Virus record (IMG/VR): IMGVR_UViG_3300044839_000032
Location: 1-52,138 of that record
Strand: one strand, 5' to 3'
DNA length: 52,138 bases
From: a virus
Every line of letters starts with the position of its first letter. The first letter of the stretch is position 1. Under the pieces are notes generated by a model. The model was not told the origin of the DNA. It saw only the letters and a program-made list of their open reading frames with translations, and searched no databases. Below, one piece after another: positions 23,342-33,385 of the stretch. Made by a program: the position numbers and the translations under genes.

Positions 23342-23413
23342 TATATCGGGAGAACGCCACTCCTTGTCAGCCGGACGCACGTTGCGCGAGGCACAAATGG
23401 TTGTTAATAGAAA

Positions 23414-24103
23414 ATGCCTGAACCAATTGAGGAGAAATCTGAAGTCGTAAAACTTCAGGAACAGATCGCGAACCTTGAGAAAGGCATAGCGACTGAACGA
23501 GGACAGCGACACGAGACCGAGACGAAGTACTCAACCCTCGACACCGAGTTACGAGAACTCAAAGCGAAGGTTGGCACAGCGCTCGATCCGAAGCCCGTTG
23601 AACTCAAGCCCGACGACGAAGAGAAACTTGAAGCCTTTGCCAAGAAAAAGGGGTTCGTCACAGCCGAAGAGCTGCAAACCGAGCGAGCACGTCTCGCCGA
23701 ACAGACGATCAAATCCTACGAGACGCAAGCGGTCACAGAGTTTCTTGAGAAACACCCCGAAGCGGACGACAACGAGGTGTGGGCCAAAGTCCAGGAGGAG
23801 TTTCAGCTTTACAAGCAGCCGAACAACCTCGTGACCTACCGAGCCTTGCTCAATCGCGTCTGGGAAGACGTGAACGACAAGAAAGGCAAGGCCAGAGAGG
23901 AAGGGAAAGCCGCCGCGAAAGCCGAAGCAGCCACCAACGCACGCTTAGCCCTCGGTGGAGGAACCCAGCCATCGGATACCGATGACACGGACTCTCCCGA
24001 GAGTCTCCAGAAGAAATATCCACATCTCTCCAAAGAACAGATCGCATCGACCAAATCAGAACTGGCCGCGATCATCAAGGAGCGAAACAAAGACAAAAAA
24101 TAA
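23414..24103 (+). CDS. Scaffold-like protein
   Basis: 229 residues, highly charged, with a coiled coil at about 8-55 and helical stretches to the end (LSKEQIASTKSELAAIIKER). Composition, length and position directly before the capsid genes match phage scaffolding proteins, which guide prohead assembly and leave. No protease motif is visible. Confidence 0.7.
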   Translation: MPEPIEEKSEVVKLQEQIANLEKGIATERGQRHETETKYSTLDTELRELKAKVGTALDPKPVELKPDDEEKLEAFAKKKGFVTAEELQTERARLAEQTIKSYETQAVTEFLEKHPEADDNEVWAKVQEEFQLYKQPNNLVTYRALLNRVWEDVNDKKGKAREEGKAAAKAEAATNARLALGGGTQPSDTDDTDSPESLQKKYPHLSKEQIASTKSELAAIIKERNKDKK

Positions 24104-24532
24104 ATGGTCAAACTCTCCGACTCCCTTTATGGCAAGCTCCCGACCCTCACCGGCACGGTAGCGAGCCTTACGGCCGTCAAAGGGTCCTTGGTAGCCGCAG
24201 ACCTCACGAACGCGAAACTTGTCGCCGTGACCGGTTCTGTCGGTACTACCCAGACCTTGATGGGCGTCCTTTCAAAGGCGGTCGCAAGCACCGACACTCT
24301 TGCCGAATGGAAACCGCTGAACTCCGGCGTGTACTGCATCGTGGACTGCACGAACAACACTGCCGCGAACCAGCTTTTCAAGCGTCAAGCGATGACCGAT
24401 GCCTCGACCGTCGCAAATACCTCCACCGACATCACGACTAACCTCGGGGTGTTCATGCCGCTCAAGGTCGTGGGCGCAGCCGCAGATAAAAAGCTGTACG
24501 GGTACTTCATTACCCTCGGCCAAACTACCTAA
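24104..24532 (+). CDS. Possible capsid decoration protein
   Basis: 142 residues, small-residue and beta-rich (VASLTAVKGSLVAADLTNAK). Lies between scaffold and coat, the usual place for a head-decoration protein. No sequence signature recognised. Begins by overlap with the scaffold stop. Confidence 0.5.
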   Translation: MVKLSDSLYGKLPTLTGTVASLTAVKGSLVAADLTNAKLVAVTGSVGTTQTLMGVLSKAVASTDTLAEWKPLNSGVYCIVDCTNNTAANQLFKRQAMTDASTVANTSTDITTNLGVFMPLKVVGAAADKKLYGYFITLGQTT

Positions 24533-24539
24533 CATCTAA

Positions 24540-25544
24540 ATGAGCGCTAACCCTACAGCGGTCCCCTTCGACATCAACGCCGCGGCCGACCTGACCGACC
24601 TCTCCATTCAGGAGATCTGGATCAAGTCCCCGGCTGATGTGAAGGAGTACTTCCGCGACTACTACTACTCCGAACCGGTCTCTGACTACATCGTGAAGGA
24701 CTCGTCCCTCACCTCTGTCTCGACCTTCGGCAAGATCCCAGAGAACGGCAACATTCCGGCAGGCTCCCCGGCGCAAGGTTTCAAGCAGACCTACACTCAG
24801 AGCTTCTTCGCCGGCATGATCCGTGTCACCCGTCCGATGTGGCGCTACGGCGTCCAGGCGCGCAAATTGACTCAGCTCGTCGACGAAGAGCGGAAAGACG
24901 CCATGCGTTTCCGCGAAACCGTCTTGGCGAACGTGTTGAACAACGCGACCTCCACGTCCTACACCGAAACTTCCGGTCCGTTCGCTTACTCCGTAACGAA
25001 CACCGGTGGCGATGGTGTTGCCTTGCAGTCTGCCTCCCACACCCGTGAGGACGGCGGCACCAACTGGGCGAACGTCATCACTGACGGCACCACGAACAAC
25101 ATGAGCTTCGACTACAGCGCATGGAAAGCAGCCTTGAAGACCGCTCAGGCGATCAAAGGCGGCGTCGGCGAAATCTTGGACGTCGCACCCGATGCGATTC
25201 TCGTCAAGAAGAACTCGTCCGCTCACTTCCGCGCGCAGGAAGTTCTGAAGTCAATCGAGAAAGGCGAACGGCCTGGTACCACGAACCGCGACGGTTCGAT
25301 CAGCGCTTCGTTCGAGATCCGCGCAAATCCGTATCTGACCTCAGACACGGCATGGGGCGCGATCGACACGAACCTCATCGGTCCGAAGTTCGGCCTCCAG
25401 TACAAGGAGGGAATGCCTCTCACGATGGACCCTCAGTTCATCGACTACGACACGAAGGAGATCAAGTACTCGATCGGATGCGACTTTGCTTACGGCTTCA
25501 ACGACGTACGCAACCTCACCTGGTCAACTGGCTTGAACGCCTAG
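24540..25544 (+). CDS. Major capsid protein
   Basis: 334 residues. Mixed alpha/beta with an extended N-terminal arm, a long helix region (RKLTQLVDEERKDAMRFRET) and the terminal YSIGCDFAYGFNDVRN segment often seen in HK97-fold coats. Position after the scaffold gene and the following hairpin support it. Identification rests on context and general pattern. Confidence 0.8.
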   Translation: MSANPTAVPFDINAAADLTDLSIQEIWIKSPADVKEYFRDYYYSEPVSDYIVKDSSLTSVSTFGKIPENGNIPAGSPAQGFKQTYTQSFFAGMIRVTRPMWRYGVQARKLTQLVDEERKDAMRFRETVLANVLNNATSTSYTETSGPFAYSVTNTGGDGVALQSASHTREDGGTNWANVITDGTTNNMSFDYSAWKAALKTAQAIKGGVGEILDVAPDAILVKKNSSAHFRAQEVLKSIEKGERPGTTNRDGSISASFEIRANPYLTSDTAWGAIDTNLIGPKFGLQYKEGMPLTMDPQFIDYDTKEIKYSIGCDFAYGFNDVRNLTWSTGLNA

Positions 25545-25553
25545 TTCCGCTTT

Positions 25554-25575
25554 GAGGGTGTGCGTGAACACCCTC
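25554..25575 (+). terminator. Hairpin after the capsid gene
   Basis: GAGGGTGT, loop GCGTGA, ACACCCTC: perfect 8-bp stem starting 10 bp after the stop. No T-run, so probably a 3'-end stabiliser or processing site that favours capsid mRNA over downstream genes. Confidence 0.55.
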
Positions 25576-25621
25576 CCAACTTACGAGACCGCTCTTTCCG
25601 CCGAGCCTCTCGCCCCAGGAC

Positions 25622-25963
25622 ATGCGGAAACTCCTTAACAACAAGAACTCAACCAAAGCCGAGCGAAGATTCCATGAAAGCCTCAAGGCCCATCGGATCC
25701 CCTTCCTCTTCAGAAAGAAGGTGCTCGGCCGCGAGATCGACTTCCTCATCGGCAAGATCGCTATCGAGATCGACGGCCACGAACAGGACCGAGCCAAGAA
25801 CAAACTCCTGCTCGAAGCCGGGTACTCGCTGGTCCATCTCTCGAACCGCGAAGTCCTCGAACAAAACTACTCAAACATCATCAAACAATGTCTACAGCAC
25901 GTCCATCAGCTCAAACCTCTAACGTCAACGTTCTCGGTCTCGACGGCAACGTTGAAACCGTAG
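25622..25963 (+). CDS. DUF559/Vsr-like endonuclease-fold protein
   Basis: 113 residues. STKAERRFHESLKAHRIPF, GREIDFLIGKIAIEIDGHEQ and KNKLLLEAGY match the very-short-patch-repair-like DUF559 fold: E in the first helix, D and E-x-D in the strands. It stands between capsid and decoration-type genes and its last 76 bp overlap the next gene in another frame. Nuclease activity is predicted, target unknown. It may be a free-standing homing-type or anti-competitor nuclease. Confidence 0.7.
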   Translation: MRKLLNNKNSTKAERRFHESLKAHRIPFLFRKKVLGREIDFLIGKIAIEIDGHEQDRAKNKLLLEAGYSLVHLSNREVLEQNYSNIIKQCLQHVHQLKPLTSTFSVSTATLKP

Positions 25964-26562
25964 GAACCCCGTCCATAACTGTCCTCATGCGTGATCCGAA
26001 TAACGACGTTCTTCTTGCGAGCGGAACCACGGTCCCAACCGCCGGTGACGCCGGATACGGTCCGGGCGCAGAGTTCATCAAGACGAACGGATCGACCGGA
26101 ACCACGATCTATACGAACGAAGGAACGGCCTCGGCCGCAGCCTTCCATGCTTCGGCTCCGACCGAAACCGTAACCGTAACTTCCGCGACCATCGCGACCA
26201 CGAGCACCACGATTGGCTACGCCGTTGCCCCGAAAACAGGCGCTCTGATCTCCGTAGACTTTGCGGGCAAAGATGCTCTTACGACTTCGGACTCGAACTA
26301 CATCACCTGGACCATCACGAACCTCGGTCAGGCAGGCGCGGGTTCGACCGCGATGCTTGCTACCTCTCCGGCAGGTATCAACACCACGAAGGTAACCGGT
26401 GGAACCGCGATAACTGCAGACGGCGTTTACGCGCTCACCCTCTCAGGCACTGCCGGCAACCTCGCAGTTGCCCAAGGTGACCAGTTGAAGATCACCGCGA
26501 CCGCGACCGGCACTTTGGCGAACACCGTCACCTTCCCTCGCTACCAGCTCCGCTTCGCCTAA
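25888..26562 (+). CDS. Virion structural protein, beta-rich
   Basis: 224 residues, Thr/Ala/Gly-rich with alternating hydrophobic residues, typical of decoration or neck proteins. It overlaps the DUF559 gene by 76 bp. C-terminus ends YQLRFA, a strand. Specific role unknown. Confidence 0.6.
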   Translation: MSTARPSAQTSNVNVLGLDGNVETVGTPSITVLMRDPNNDVLLASGTTVPTAGDAGYGPGAEFIKTNGSTGTTIYTNEGTASAAAFHASAPTETVTVTSATIATTSTTIGYAVAPKTGALISVDFAGKDALTTSDSNYITWTITNLGQAGAGSTAMLATSPAGINTTKVTGGTAITADGVYALTLSGTAGNLAVAQGDQLKITATATGTLANTVTFPRYQLRFA

Positions 26563-26579
26563 ACCAATCACTTACCCGA

Positions 26580-26975
26580 ATGTTCAACCCCGACATCGAA
26601 CTTCAGCAGCCGCGCTCCGTCCGAGCCAGCGCCGTTCTCACGAGCGCCTATGTGGTGGGCACCAACACAGTGAGCTTCGGTCGCCACAATGCTCTCGGCA
26701 TCGAAGTCAGCTACACCAAAGGCGATGAAACCTCCATGCAGATGAAGGTGGAGGTCTCGAACGACGGCGGTACGACCTGGGCACAGGAGACAACCGAGAC
26801 CACGACCGCTGGAACCGTGGCGGTGGCCCTTGCCGAACGGTCCTACTCGGCAACCGGCGTTTACTCGACCTTCCTTCGACCCCTGCGCGCGGGACTTGCC
26901 CGAATCAGCGTCAAAGCCACTGGTGGAACTCCAACCGGAACCGTCGCGATCCGGGCCTACCCAAGCTGGGCTTAA
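26580..26975 (+). CDS. Virion structural protein, beta-sandwich-like
   Basis: 131 residues. MKVEVSNDGGTTWAQETTET and the following strands resemble Ig-like or carbohydrate-binding sandwiches used on phage surfaces. Leader A/C-rich. Overlaps the next ATG. Confidence 0.6.
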   Translation: MFNPDIELQQPRSVRASAVLTSAYVVGTNTVSFGRHNALGIEVSYTKGDETSMQMKVEVSNDGGTTWAQETTETTTAGTVAVALAERSYSATGVYSTFLRPLRAGLARISVKATGGTPTGTVAIRAYPSWA

Positions 26976-27697
26976 TGGTTGACCGCGAGCTACAAGCGGA
27001 AGAGAAGAACCTCGAAGCCTCGGTCGCCTTCTTACGATCTGAAAACCAGCGTGAAGCAGCTCTCCTTTCAAAGCTTCTCGCGAAGAAGAAGGCGGCTGAG
27101 ACCGGGGCCAGAGCAGCCGAGAAGAAGGCTCTCACCGCCGTAGCTCGCCTCGACGACCTAAAAGCCGCCCATGACACGGAGAAGGCCGCTAGAGCTGCTC
27201 TCAGAGGCTCTCAGAGCAGCGAACGAGCCCTCCACGCCGAGGAGCTTAACCAACTCAAGACCGACCATCAGCAAGCTCAAGGCGAGATTGCCAATCTGCA
27301 TGAGGTGATCGCAACTCTTGAGGCCAAGAAAACGGACCTTGAATCGACGGTAGAAACGCTCCAGGCGAACATCAACGCGAAAGCGGAACTGGCGCAAGGT
27401 TTCGTCGAGCTCACCCGGGAGATCGCGACTCTAGAAGATCGCCGCGATTCTCTTCTTTCTGACATTTCCCGCATTACCGAAGAAGGTGAAGCGACGAAAA
27501 GAACCACTGCAACGGACCTCGCGACGCTCGAATCCTCTGCCGCCTCAGCCCGCGCAGAACTGGCGGAAGCGGAGAGCCGCAAGAAGCTCATCGACGACGA
27601 GTGCCAGCGCAAAAGCGCGGATCTCCTCATCGCCATCGAGCGCATCGAAGCCGAATATCAAAAGGCGTTCCCCGGTCTACGCCTTCTTCTCATCTAG
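26975..27697 (+). CDS. Long coiled-coil protein
   Basis: 240 residues, nearly all heptad-patterned coiled coil, Ala/Glu/Lys-rich. Lies just before the fibre-like gene. It may be a fibre stalk or an assembly chaperone. No catalytic motif. Confidence 0.65.
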   Translation: MVDRELQAEEKNLEASVAFLRSENQREAALLSKLLAKKKAAETGARAAEKKALTAVARLDDLKAAHDTEKAARAALRGSQSSERALHAEELNQLKTDHQQAQGEIANLHEVIATLEAKKTDLESTVETLQANINAKAELAQGFVELTREIATLEDRRDSLLSDISRITEEGEATKRTTATDLATLESSAASARAELAEAESRKKLIDDECQRKSADLLIAIERIEAEYQKAFPGLRLLLI

Positions 27698-27700
27698 CCC

Positions 27701-29983
27701 ATGCTCGCACCTGACATCAACTACAGCGGACTGACCACGGCAGAGAAAGCGTTCGTTCAGAACCTCGCCGGCCTTTCCTACGCGAACGGCGACATCCTTT
27801 ATTACAACAACGGCCTTCAACGTCTGCCGAAAGGCGTTGATGGACTGTTCCTCTCGCTTGCGAGCGGTTTGCCTTCCTGGACGGCCGCTTCAGCATCAGG
27901 CATCACGACTTTAAATACTCTCACCGCTGCGACGCAGACCTTTGCAAACGCGAATGACACGAACGTCACCCTCTCGATCGGCTCCGCAACTTCGACTCAC
28001 ACCTTCACAATGGGCTGGACGGGCACACTTGCCGCCGCTCGCTTGAATGCGAACGTTGTTCAAGCCATCACGAACGATACGAACGTAACGGGCTCGATCA
28101 CGAGCCAGAACCTGACCCTCGGTTGGACCGGAACCCTCGCAGCAGGACGGTTGAACTCGAACGTAGTCCAGGCGATAACCAACGACACCAACGTTACCGG
28201 CTCCATCACCGCACAGAACCTGACCATTGCATGGTCTGGCACCCTTGCGCCATCACGCGGCGGGTTCGGAACCAGCGTCTCAGGCATCGCAAAAGGAGGC
28301 GTCGTAACCGGATCAGGCGCGGGAACCTTCGCCATCACCACAGTAGGCAGCGACGGGCAGGTTCTAAGCGCCGACTCAGCCTCTACCGGCGGCGTGAAGT
28401 GGATTGCAGCAGGTGGAACCGGCACTGTCACCACGCTCTCCGTAGTTTCTGCGAACGGTTTTGCCGGCTCTGTTGCAAACGCGACCACGACTCCGGCGAT
28501 CACGCTCACAACGACCATTACCGGCACCCTTCAAGGCAACGGCACGGCTATCTCCGCATCGAAAGTGACCCTGACCCAGCCTGCAACCGGCTCAACTCTG
28601 ACGATCCTCGACGGCAAGACCGCGACCTTCAACAACACGATGACCTTTGCGGGCACCGACGCCCAGACGTACACCTTCCCGAGCACGAGCGCGACGATCG
28701 CCCGCACCGACGCGGCAAACACCTTCACCGGCGTTCAGACGATGACCTCTCCGGCTTTAACGACCCCAGCGATCACGGGACTCGCCACAGGTTCAGGTGT
28801 TGCTTCTGCAGCCACCGTCTCAACACTCGTATCGAGGGATGCGAACGCCAACACATCACTCAACAATCTTCTCGAAGGCTACTCGACCACTACGACAGCA
28901 GCCGGAACGACCACTCTCACGGTTGGAAGCACCTACGCGCAATTCTTCACCGGCTCAACGACGCAGACCGTCACCTTGCCCGCCACGTCAACTCTCGTAC
29001 TTGGACAGCAGTTCCTCATCGTGAACAACAGCACCGGCGCGGTTACCGTGAACTCCTCTGGAGCAAACGCTGTGGTAGTTCTCGCAGGTAGCACCTCGGC
29101 CGTCATCACCTGCATTCTGACCTCCGGTACAACCGCGGCCTCGTGGAGCGTTTCCTACTACGGCGATGTTGTAACGAGCGGTAAGAAACTGAGCGTCTCG
29201 AACTCTCTGACCCTCGCGGGAACAGACGGAAAGTCTCTCACCCTGACGAACAGCCTCACGGTCACAACGAACGACGGAACGCTCGCTTTTGGCGCGGCCT
29301 CGAAGACCTTGACCGTCAACAACAGCCTCACGCTTGCAGGCACGGATTCAACAACCATGACATTCCCAGGTACCTCGGCGACCATCGCAAGAACTGACGC
29401 CGGCCAGACCTTCACTGGTACGAACATCTTCACTTCTCCGAAGCTTCTGACCTCGGTACTCGACACCAACGGCAACAACTTCATCACGCTGAACGCGACC
29501 GGTTCAGCCGTGAACTATCTCGACCTCACGAACACGGCGACAGGCACTACCGGTCCGCTTCTTCAATCCAAGGGCGAGACGAACGTTGACCTGCGCATCG
29601 GCGCAGCCGGAACCGGCAAGATCGCGATGCAGTCACGCGTGAACTTCGGCGCAAAGACTGCCTACTTCACGGAAACCGACAATGGCAACTCAGGGACTTC
29701 GAAGACGATCGACTGGACCACATCGAACAAGCAGAAGATCACTACGACCGGGAACTGCACCCTGACCTTCACGGCCCCAGACGGACCTTGCAGCCTTGTT
29801 CTCCGCATCGTTCATGAGGCTTCAGCAACCGCCTACACCTACACCTACCCGGCGACAGTGAAGTGGCCTGGAGGCGCAGCGGGGAAACTGACTACAACGA
29901 ACACTTCGGGTGCGGTTGACATCGTGAGCCTCTACTTCGACGGCACAAACTACAACGCCACGGGATTGGCGACCTTCAGCTAA
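27701..29983 (+). CDS. Tail fibre-like protein with internal repeats
   Basis: 760 residues, Thr/Ser/Ala/Gly-rich. A 36-residue unit (GWTGTLAA...NVVQAITNDTNVTGSIT) occurs twice plus a partial copy at about residues 105-185. Two copies of a TFPxTSATIARTDAxxTFTG unit occur at about 325 and 555. Such repeats build triple-stranded beta fibres that bind receptors. The first 80 residues may be the virion anchor. Likely one of two or three adhesin components with the next genes. Confidence 0.8.
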   Translation: MLAPDINYSGLTTAEKAFVQNLAGLSYANGDILYYNNGLQRLPKGVDGLFLSLASGLPSWTAASASGITTLNTLTAATQTFANANDTNVTLSIGSATSTHTFTMGWTGTLAAARLNANVVQAITNDTNVTGSITSQNLTLGWTGTLAAGRLNSNVVQAITNDTNVTGSITAQNLTIAWSGTLAPSRGGFGTSVSGIAKGGVVTGSGAGTFAITTVGSDGQVLSADSASTGGVKWIAAGGTGTVTTLSVVSANGFAGSVANATTTPAITLTTTITGTLQGNGTAISASKVTLTQPATGSTLTILDGKTATFNNTMTFAGTDAQTYTFPSTSATIARTDAANTFTGVQTMTSPALTTPAITGLATGSGVASAATVSTLVSRDANANTSLNNLLEGYSTTTTAAGTTTLTVGSTYAQFFTGSTTQTVTLPATSTLVLGQQFLIVNNSTGAVTVNSSGANAVVVLAGSTSAVITCILTSGTTAASWSVSYYGDVVTSGKKLSVSNSLTLAGTDGKSLTLTNSLTVTTNDGTLAFGAASKTLTVNNSLTLAGTDSTTMTFPGTSATIARTDAGQTFTGTNIFTSPKLLTSVLDTNGNNFITLNATGSAVNYLDLTNTATGTTGPLLQSKGETNVDLRIGAAGTGKIAMQSRVNFGAKTAYFTETDNGNSGTSKTIDWTTSNKQKITTTGNCTLTFTAPDGPCSLVLRIVHEASATAYTYTYPATVKWPGGAAGKLTTTNTSGAVDIVSLYFDGTNYNATGLATFS

Positions 29984-30819
29984 TGGCAAACACTGTTCAA
30001 GCACTCGTAGTAGCAGGTGGAGGCGGCGGAGGCCACAACCAAGCCGGAGGCGGCGGGGCTGGAGGCTATCAATACAACGCCACTTTTACAGTCACTGCCC
30101 AGGCTTACACCGTGACCGTAGGAGGTGGAGGGGCTGGAGCCACTACCGCAACGCGCGGCGTGAACGGCTCGAACAGCGTCTTCGACTCAATCACTGCAAC
30201 AGGCGGTGGTGGTGGTGGAAGCGCTGGTGATGGCACGAACAACGAGTCAGGGGCAAACGGCGGTTCTGGTGGTGGAGGTGGAGCAGGTGCAGTAAACGGC
30301 GCAGCGGGTACCGGAAGCCAAGGCAGTAACGGCGGAACAGGCTTCTCGACAGGGGCTCCATTTTCAGGAGGCGGCGGTGGAGGTTCTTCTGCCGCTGGGA
30401 CAAACGGTTCTTCTGGAGTAAACGCCGCAGGTGGCGCAGGAACTTCTAACTCGATCACAGGTGCCGCTGTCACCTACGCCGGTGGTGGTGGAGCTGGTGC
30501 CAACTCTGGAACAGGCGGTGCCGGTGGCTCCGGTGGTGGTGGAGCAGGCGGAATCTTGAACAGTGGTGGAACGGCCGGAGCAGCAAATACAGGAGGAGGC
30601 GGTGGCGGTGATGGAGGTTCGGGCGCGCCAGGCGGAGGAGCAGGAGGTTCCGGTGTGGTCATTCTCGCTTACCCGACCGCAGGCTCTGTAAGCGCAACGG
30701 GAGGAACAATCACCACGTCAGGCGGTAACACCATTCACACTTTCAACAGCTCCGGGACTTTTACGGTCTCTATCGCTTCGGCTGCGAGCAACAACATGTT
30801 CCAAGGAGCCAACTTTTAA
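29983..30819 (+). CDS. Glycine-rich fibre tip protein
   Basis: 278 residues, over 40% Gly, in GGGGG-type blocks spanning about 12-225, then a short beta-rich end with a Ser/Thr tail. This resembles the Gly-rich domain of phage adhesins, where polyglycine II helices pack in a lattice whose loops contact receptors. ATG overlaps the stop of the fibre gene, so the two probably act together. Confidence 0.75.
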   Translation: MANTVQALVVAGGGGGGHNQAGGGGAGGYQYNATFTVTAQAYTVTVGGGGAGATTATRGVNGSNSVFDSITATGGGGGGSAGDGTNNESGANGGSGGGGGAGAVNGAAGTGSQGSNGGTGFSTGAPFSGGGGGGSSAAGTNGSSGVNAAGGAGTSNSITGAAVTYAGGGGAGANSGTGGAGGSGGGGAGGILNSGGTAGAANTGGGGGGDGGSGAPGGGAGGSGVVILAYPTAGSVSATGGTITTSGGNTIHTFNSSGTFTVSIASAASNNMFQGANF

Positions 30820-30825
30820 CCGTTC

Positions 30826-31266
30826 ATGAACCCCGAGAACATCTACTACGTCCCAACACTCGTCACCCGGATCTTGCAGTACCCGTTGTTCAAACTCGCT
30901 GTTGGAATCTCGCTATTCTTCCTCCATTTCTTCTTCGATTCGCTGAACACGTCGGCCACCATCGCTGTCTTCGCACTCATCTTCATGGACAGCATCACCG
31001 GGGTCATGGCTGCCTTCCGAACCGGCACAGCCATCGAGTCGCACAAGCTTCTCCGCACCGCCATCAAGATCGCTGTTTATTCACTCATGATCTCGGCCGG
31101 CTTCCTCTCCGAAAAGGCAATTCCGATCCACGGTATCGACGAGACCATCATCGCCGCCCTTGCCGTGACCGAACTTTTCTCTATTCTCGAAAACACGGCT
31201 CGCGCCGGGTACACGGTCGCCGCGCGGCTCCTCGACAGATTCAACAAAAACCTAGAAGCCCAATGA
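30826..31266 (+). CDS. Holin, phage holin 4 family
   Basis: 146 residues with three to four hydrophobic segments (about 24-42, 47-63, 80-98 and 106-123) and MDSITGVMAAFRTGTAI, the signature of the holin_4 / toxin-secretion holin family. Holins form holes in the inner membrane to time lysis. It sits among virion genes, 7.5 kb away from the lysis-like peptidase, which also has its own small holin-like neighbour. Confidence 0.8.
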   Translation: MNPENIYYVPTLVTRILQYPLFKLAVGISLFFLHFFFDSLNTSATIAVFALIFMDSITGVMAAFRTGTAIESHKLLRTAIKIAVYSLMISAGFLSEKAIPIHGIDETIIAALAVTELFSILENTARAGYTVAARLLDRFNKNLEAQ

Positions 31267-31784
31267 TCGACGACCGCCAACAACAGAACGAGTACGACTT
31301 CCTGAACCGTCAGCCGGGCGCTCTTCAGCCTGTTCCATTCGATCCGCAGACTTTGCCCGGCCTTATCGCCGATCTGACGCCCACACCCCAGACCCAGACG
31401 AACGTCATCAGGAAGAAGTTCTCTGATTTCTCGAAGGCTGCTACCTCAAATGACGTGACCCTTTTTTCACTTCCGAAGCACTGCATCATCTTGACGATCG
31501 CCGCGAACGTGACCCAAGCCTTTGCCGGGGCAGCCATCGCCACCTATACGATCTCGGTGGGCAAGAGCGGCAGCTCAACAGGTCTCCTCACCGCTCAGAG
31601 CGTGACCACAACCGGCTTCAAGAACGCGGTCGGAACCGACTTCACTACGAACCGACCCATGTACAGCGTGACCGGGCCGACCTCGATCGTCGCAACCGCC
31701 ACTTCGACGGGAGCGAACCTCAGCGTCGCAACCGCCGGCTCCATCGACTTCTACGTCGTTTACTACTCATTCCCTCAACTCTGA
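31263..31784 (+). CDS. Virion structural protein
   Basis: 173 residues with ATGA overlap on the holin. A disordered N-terminal 50 residues precede a beta-rich domain (CIILTIAANVTQAFAGAAIA). Probably a small tail or fibre-attachment protein. Confidence 0.55.
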   Translation: MIDDRQQQNEYDFLNRQPGALQPVPFDPQTLPGLIADLTPTPQTQTNVIRKKFSDFSKAATSNDVTLFSLPKHCIILTIAANVTQAFAGAAIATYTISVGKSGSSTGLLTAQSVTTTGFKNAVGTDFTTNRPMYSVTGPTSIVATATSTGANLSVATAGSIDFYVVYYSFPQL

Positions 31785-33385
31785 TGCCGAAGATCATCTG
31801 GTCAAATTTCAGCGGAATGTCATCGACCTCGGTCTACGACAACTCCAAACTCGCACCCGACGACGCGTTCCAATCTGCCACCGCCGTGGACACGATCAAG
31901 ACTCCTGGCGTTCTTCGCGTAGGCATTGGAGCAGGAACAGACTTCACGAACATCAGCGGTATCCGAACTCCGATGATTAAGGTTGTAAACTACTTTGCGG
32001 GAGCCTCTTTCCCCGATCTGTTCGGGTTCGGCATCGAGGCAGGAACCACGGTCTACGACGCAAGGGTCCACAAGCTCGACCTCGTGACCGACACGTTCGC
32101 CAACACTGGCGGCTGGCCCTACACCATCGGCGGCAACCTCACGACCGGCCACGTCGGGCATACCCACTTCGTAGGTGAGGACGTGACCATGTTCAAAGAG
32201 AACGGCGTCACGAAGCTCATGGCCGCCTGGACTGACGGAACAGACGGCGACCTTTTCGTCTCGACCCTCGATCTCGCAACCAAGAGCGACACCTACTTCG
32301 CGGATAACTCTCCGGGCCACGTTGCCCTCGGCCGTTTCCCTCACCCGATTGTCAGAGGCGACAACGGCTACTACTACGTCGCAGACGGCCCTTCGATTCA
32401 CAAGATAGATGGCTCGACCGCCCCCGCAACCATCACCCTCTCCGCGATCGACCTCCCGACCGGCTGGATCATCTACGACATGTTGAACTTCAAGGGTCTG
32501 TGCTGGATTCTGGCCCGCCAGCAGTTCAACTACATTCCGAACGACCCGACCGGAAATGCCGCGTTTGAAACAGCAGTCTTCCAGTGGAACTATGTTTCAA
32601 ATCGAGCCGCCGACTTCTCAGGCTTCACCGCAGGCTCTCCATTTTTCCTTGAGAACTCCGCCGAGGGCAGCGCCGCGAACATCGGCAAGCTGTTCCTACT
32701 GCTGAACGTCGTCCACACGATGACCTACACGATCTCCGGCCGGACCCAGATCCGCAGGTTCTCAGGCGCGGAGTTCGTGCCGGCCGCAGAGATTGCGGGG
32801 AACTACCTCCCGGCCAGAGGCGGACTGACCGGCTACAAAGGCCAGGTCGCATGGCTTGCGATCACGACCGGAACCTTCTGCACCTACGGCAGCATCTCGC
32901 CAGACTACCCGCCCAGATACAACTTCATCGGCAAGCTCCCAAGCACCAGCAACACATCCGCAGGCTTTCTTTCGATCGACTACAGCGGCAACTACTACGG
33001 TTGCTACCAGGACACCAAGGTAGGTCTCTTAAACGGCATGGCCACTTCTGCCTCTCTCACAACCTTCGTGAAGGAGATGCCGAAGCTCTCGCGCGTCAAG
33101 AACGCCTCGATTTTGTACCGGCCCATCACTGACGTAACCGCCTCCACGCTCACCTTCACGTTCTACAAGAACTACTCTACGACTGCCGTCGCAGGAACCT
33201 TTCAGCTCACACATGCAAAGGACGGAGCCAGCGGCCTCAAGTTCTTTGAGCTAAGTGGAAAGAACTTCCAGAACGCTAATGCGATGCGTTGGACCGCGAC
33301 CTGGGCGTTGCATGCCAATGCCGTCGATGCCATCGAGCCTTACCGCATCGAGATGGAATATGACCAGCTCGTGAAAAAGAAGTAA
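31784..33385 (+). CDS. Large tail or receptor-binding protein
   Basis: 533 residues, beta-rich, aromatic-rich, with repeated D/N-G-x turns suggestive of a beta-propeller (GVLRVGIGAGTDFTNISGIR; RLIN-poor). No catalytic residues recognised. TGATG overlap with the previous gene. Tail-associated adhesin or depolymerase-like scaffold is plausible. Confidence 0.6.
   Translation: MPKIIWSNFSGMSSTSVYDNSKLAPDDAFQSATAVDTIKTPGVLRVGIGAGTDFTNISGIRTPMIKVVNYFAGASFPDLFGFGIEAGTTVYDARVHKLDLVTDTFANTGGWPYTIGGNLTTGHVGHTHFVGEDVTMFKENGVTKLMAAWTDGTDGDLFVSTLDLATKSDTYFADNSPGHVALGRFPHPIVRGDNGYYYVADGPSIHKIDGSTAPATITLSAIDLPTGWIIYDMLNFKGLCWILARQQFNYIPNDPTGNAAFETAVFQWNYVSNRAADFSGFTAGSPFFLENSAEGSAANIGKLFLLLNVVHTMTYTISGRTQIRRFSGAEFVPAAEIAGNYLPARGGLTGYKGQVAWLAITTGTFCTYGSISPDYPPRYNFIGKLPSTSNTSAGFLSIDYSGNYYGCYQDTKVGLLNGMATSASLTTFVKEMPKLSRVKNASILYRPITDVTASTLTFTFYKNYSTTAVAGTFQLTHAKDGASGLKFFELSGKNFQNANAMRWTATWALHANAVDAIEPYRIEMEYDQLVKKK

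Noticed and set aside
30105-30473. Antisense Pro-rich ORFs
   Set aside because: Mirror of the glycine-rich fibre gene.
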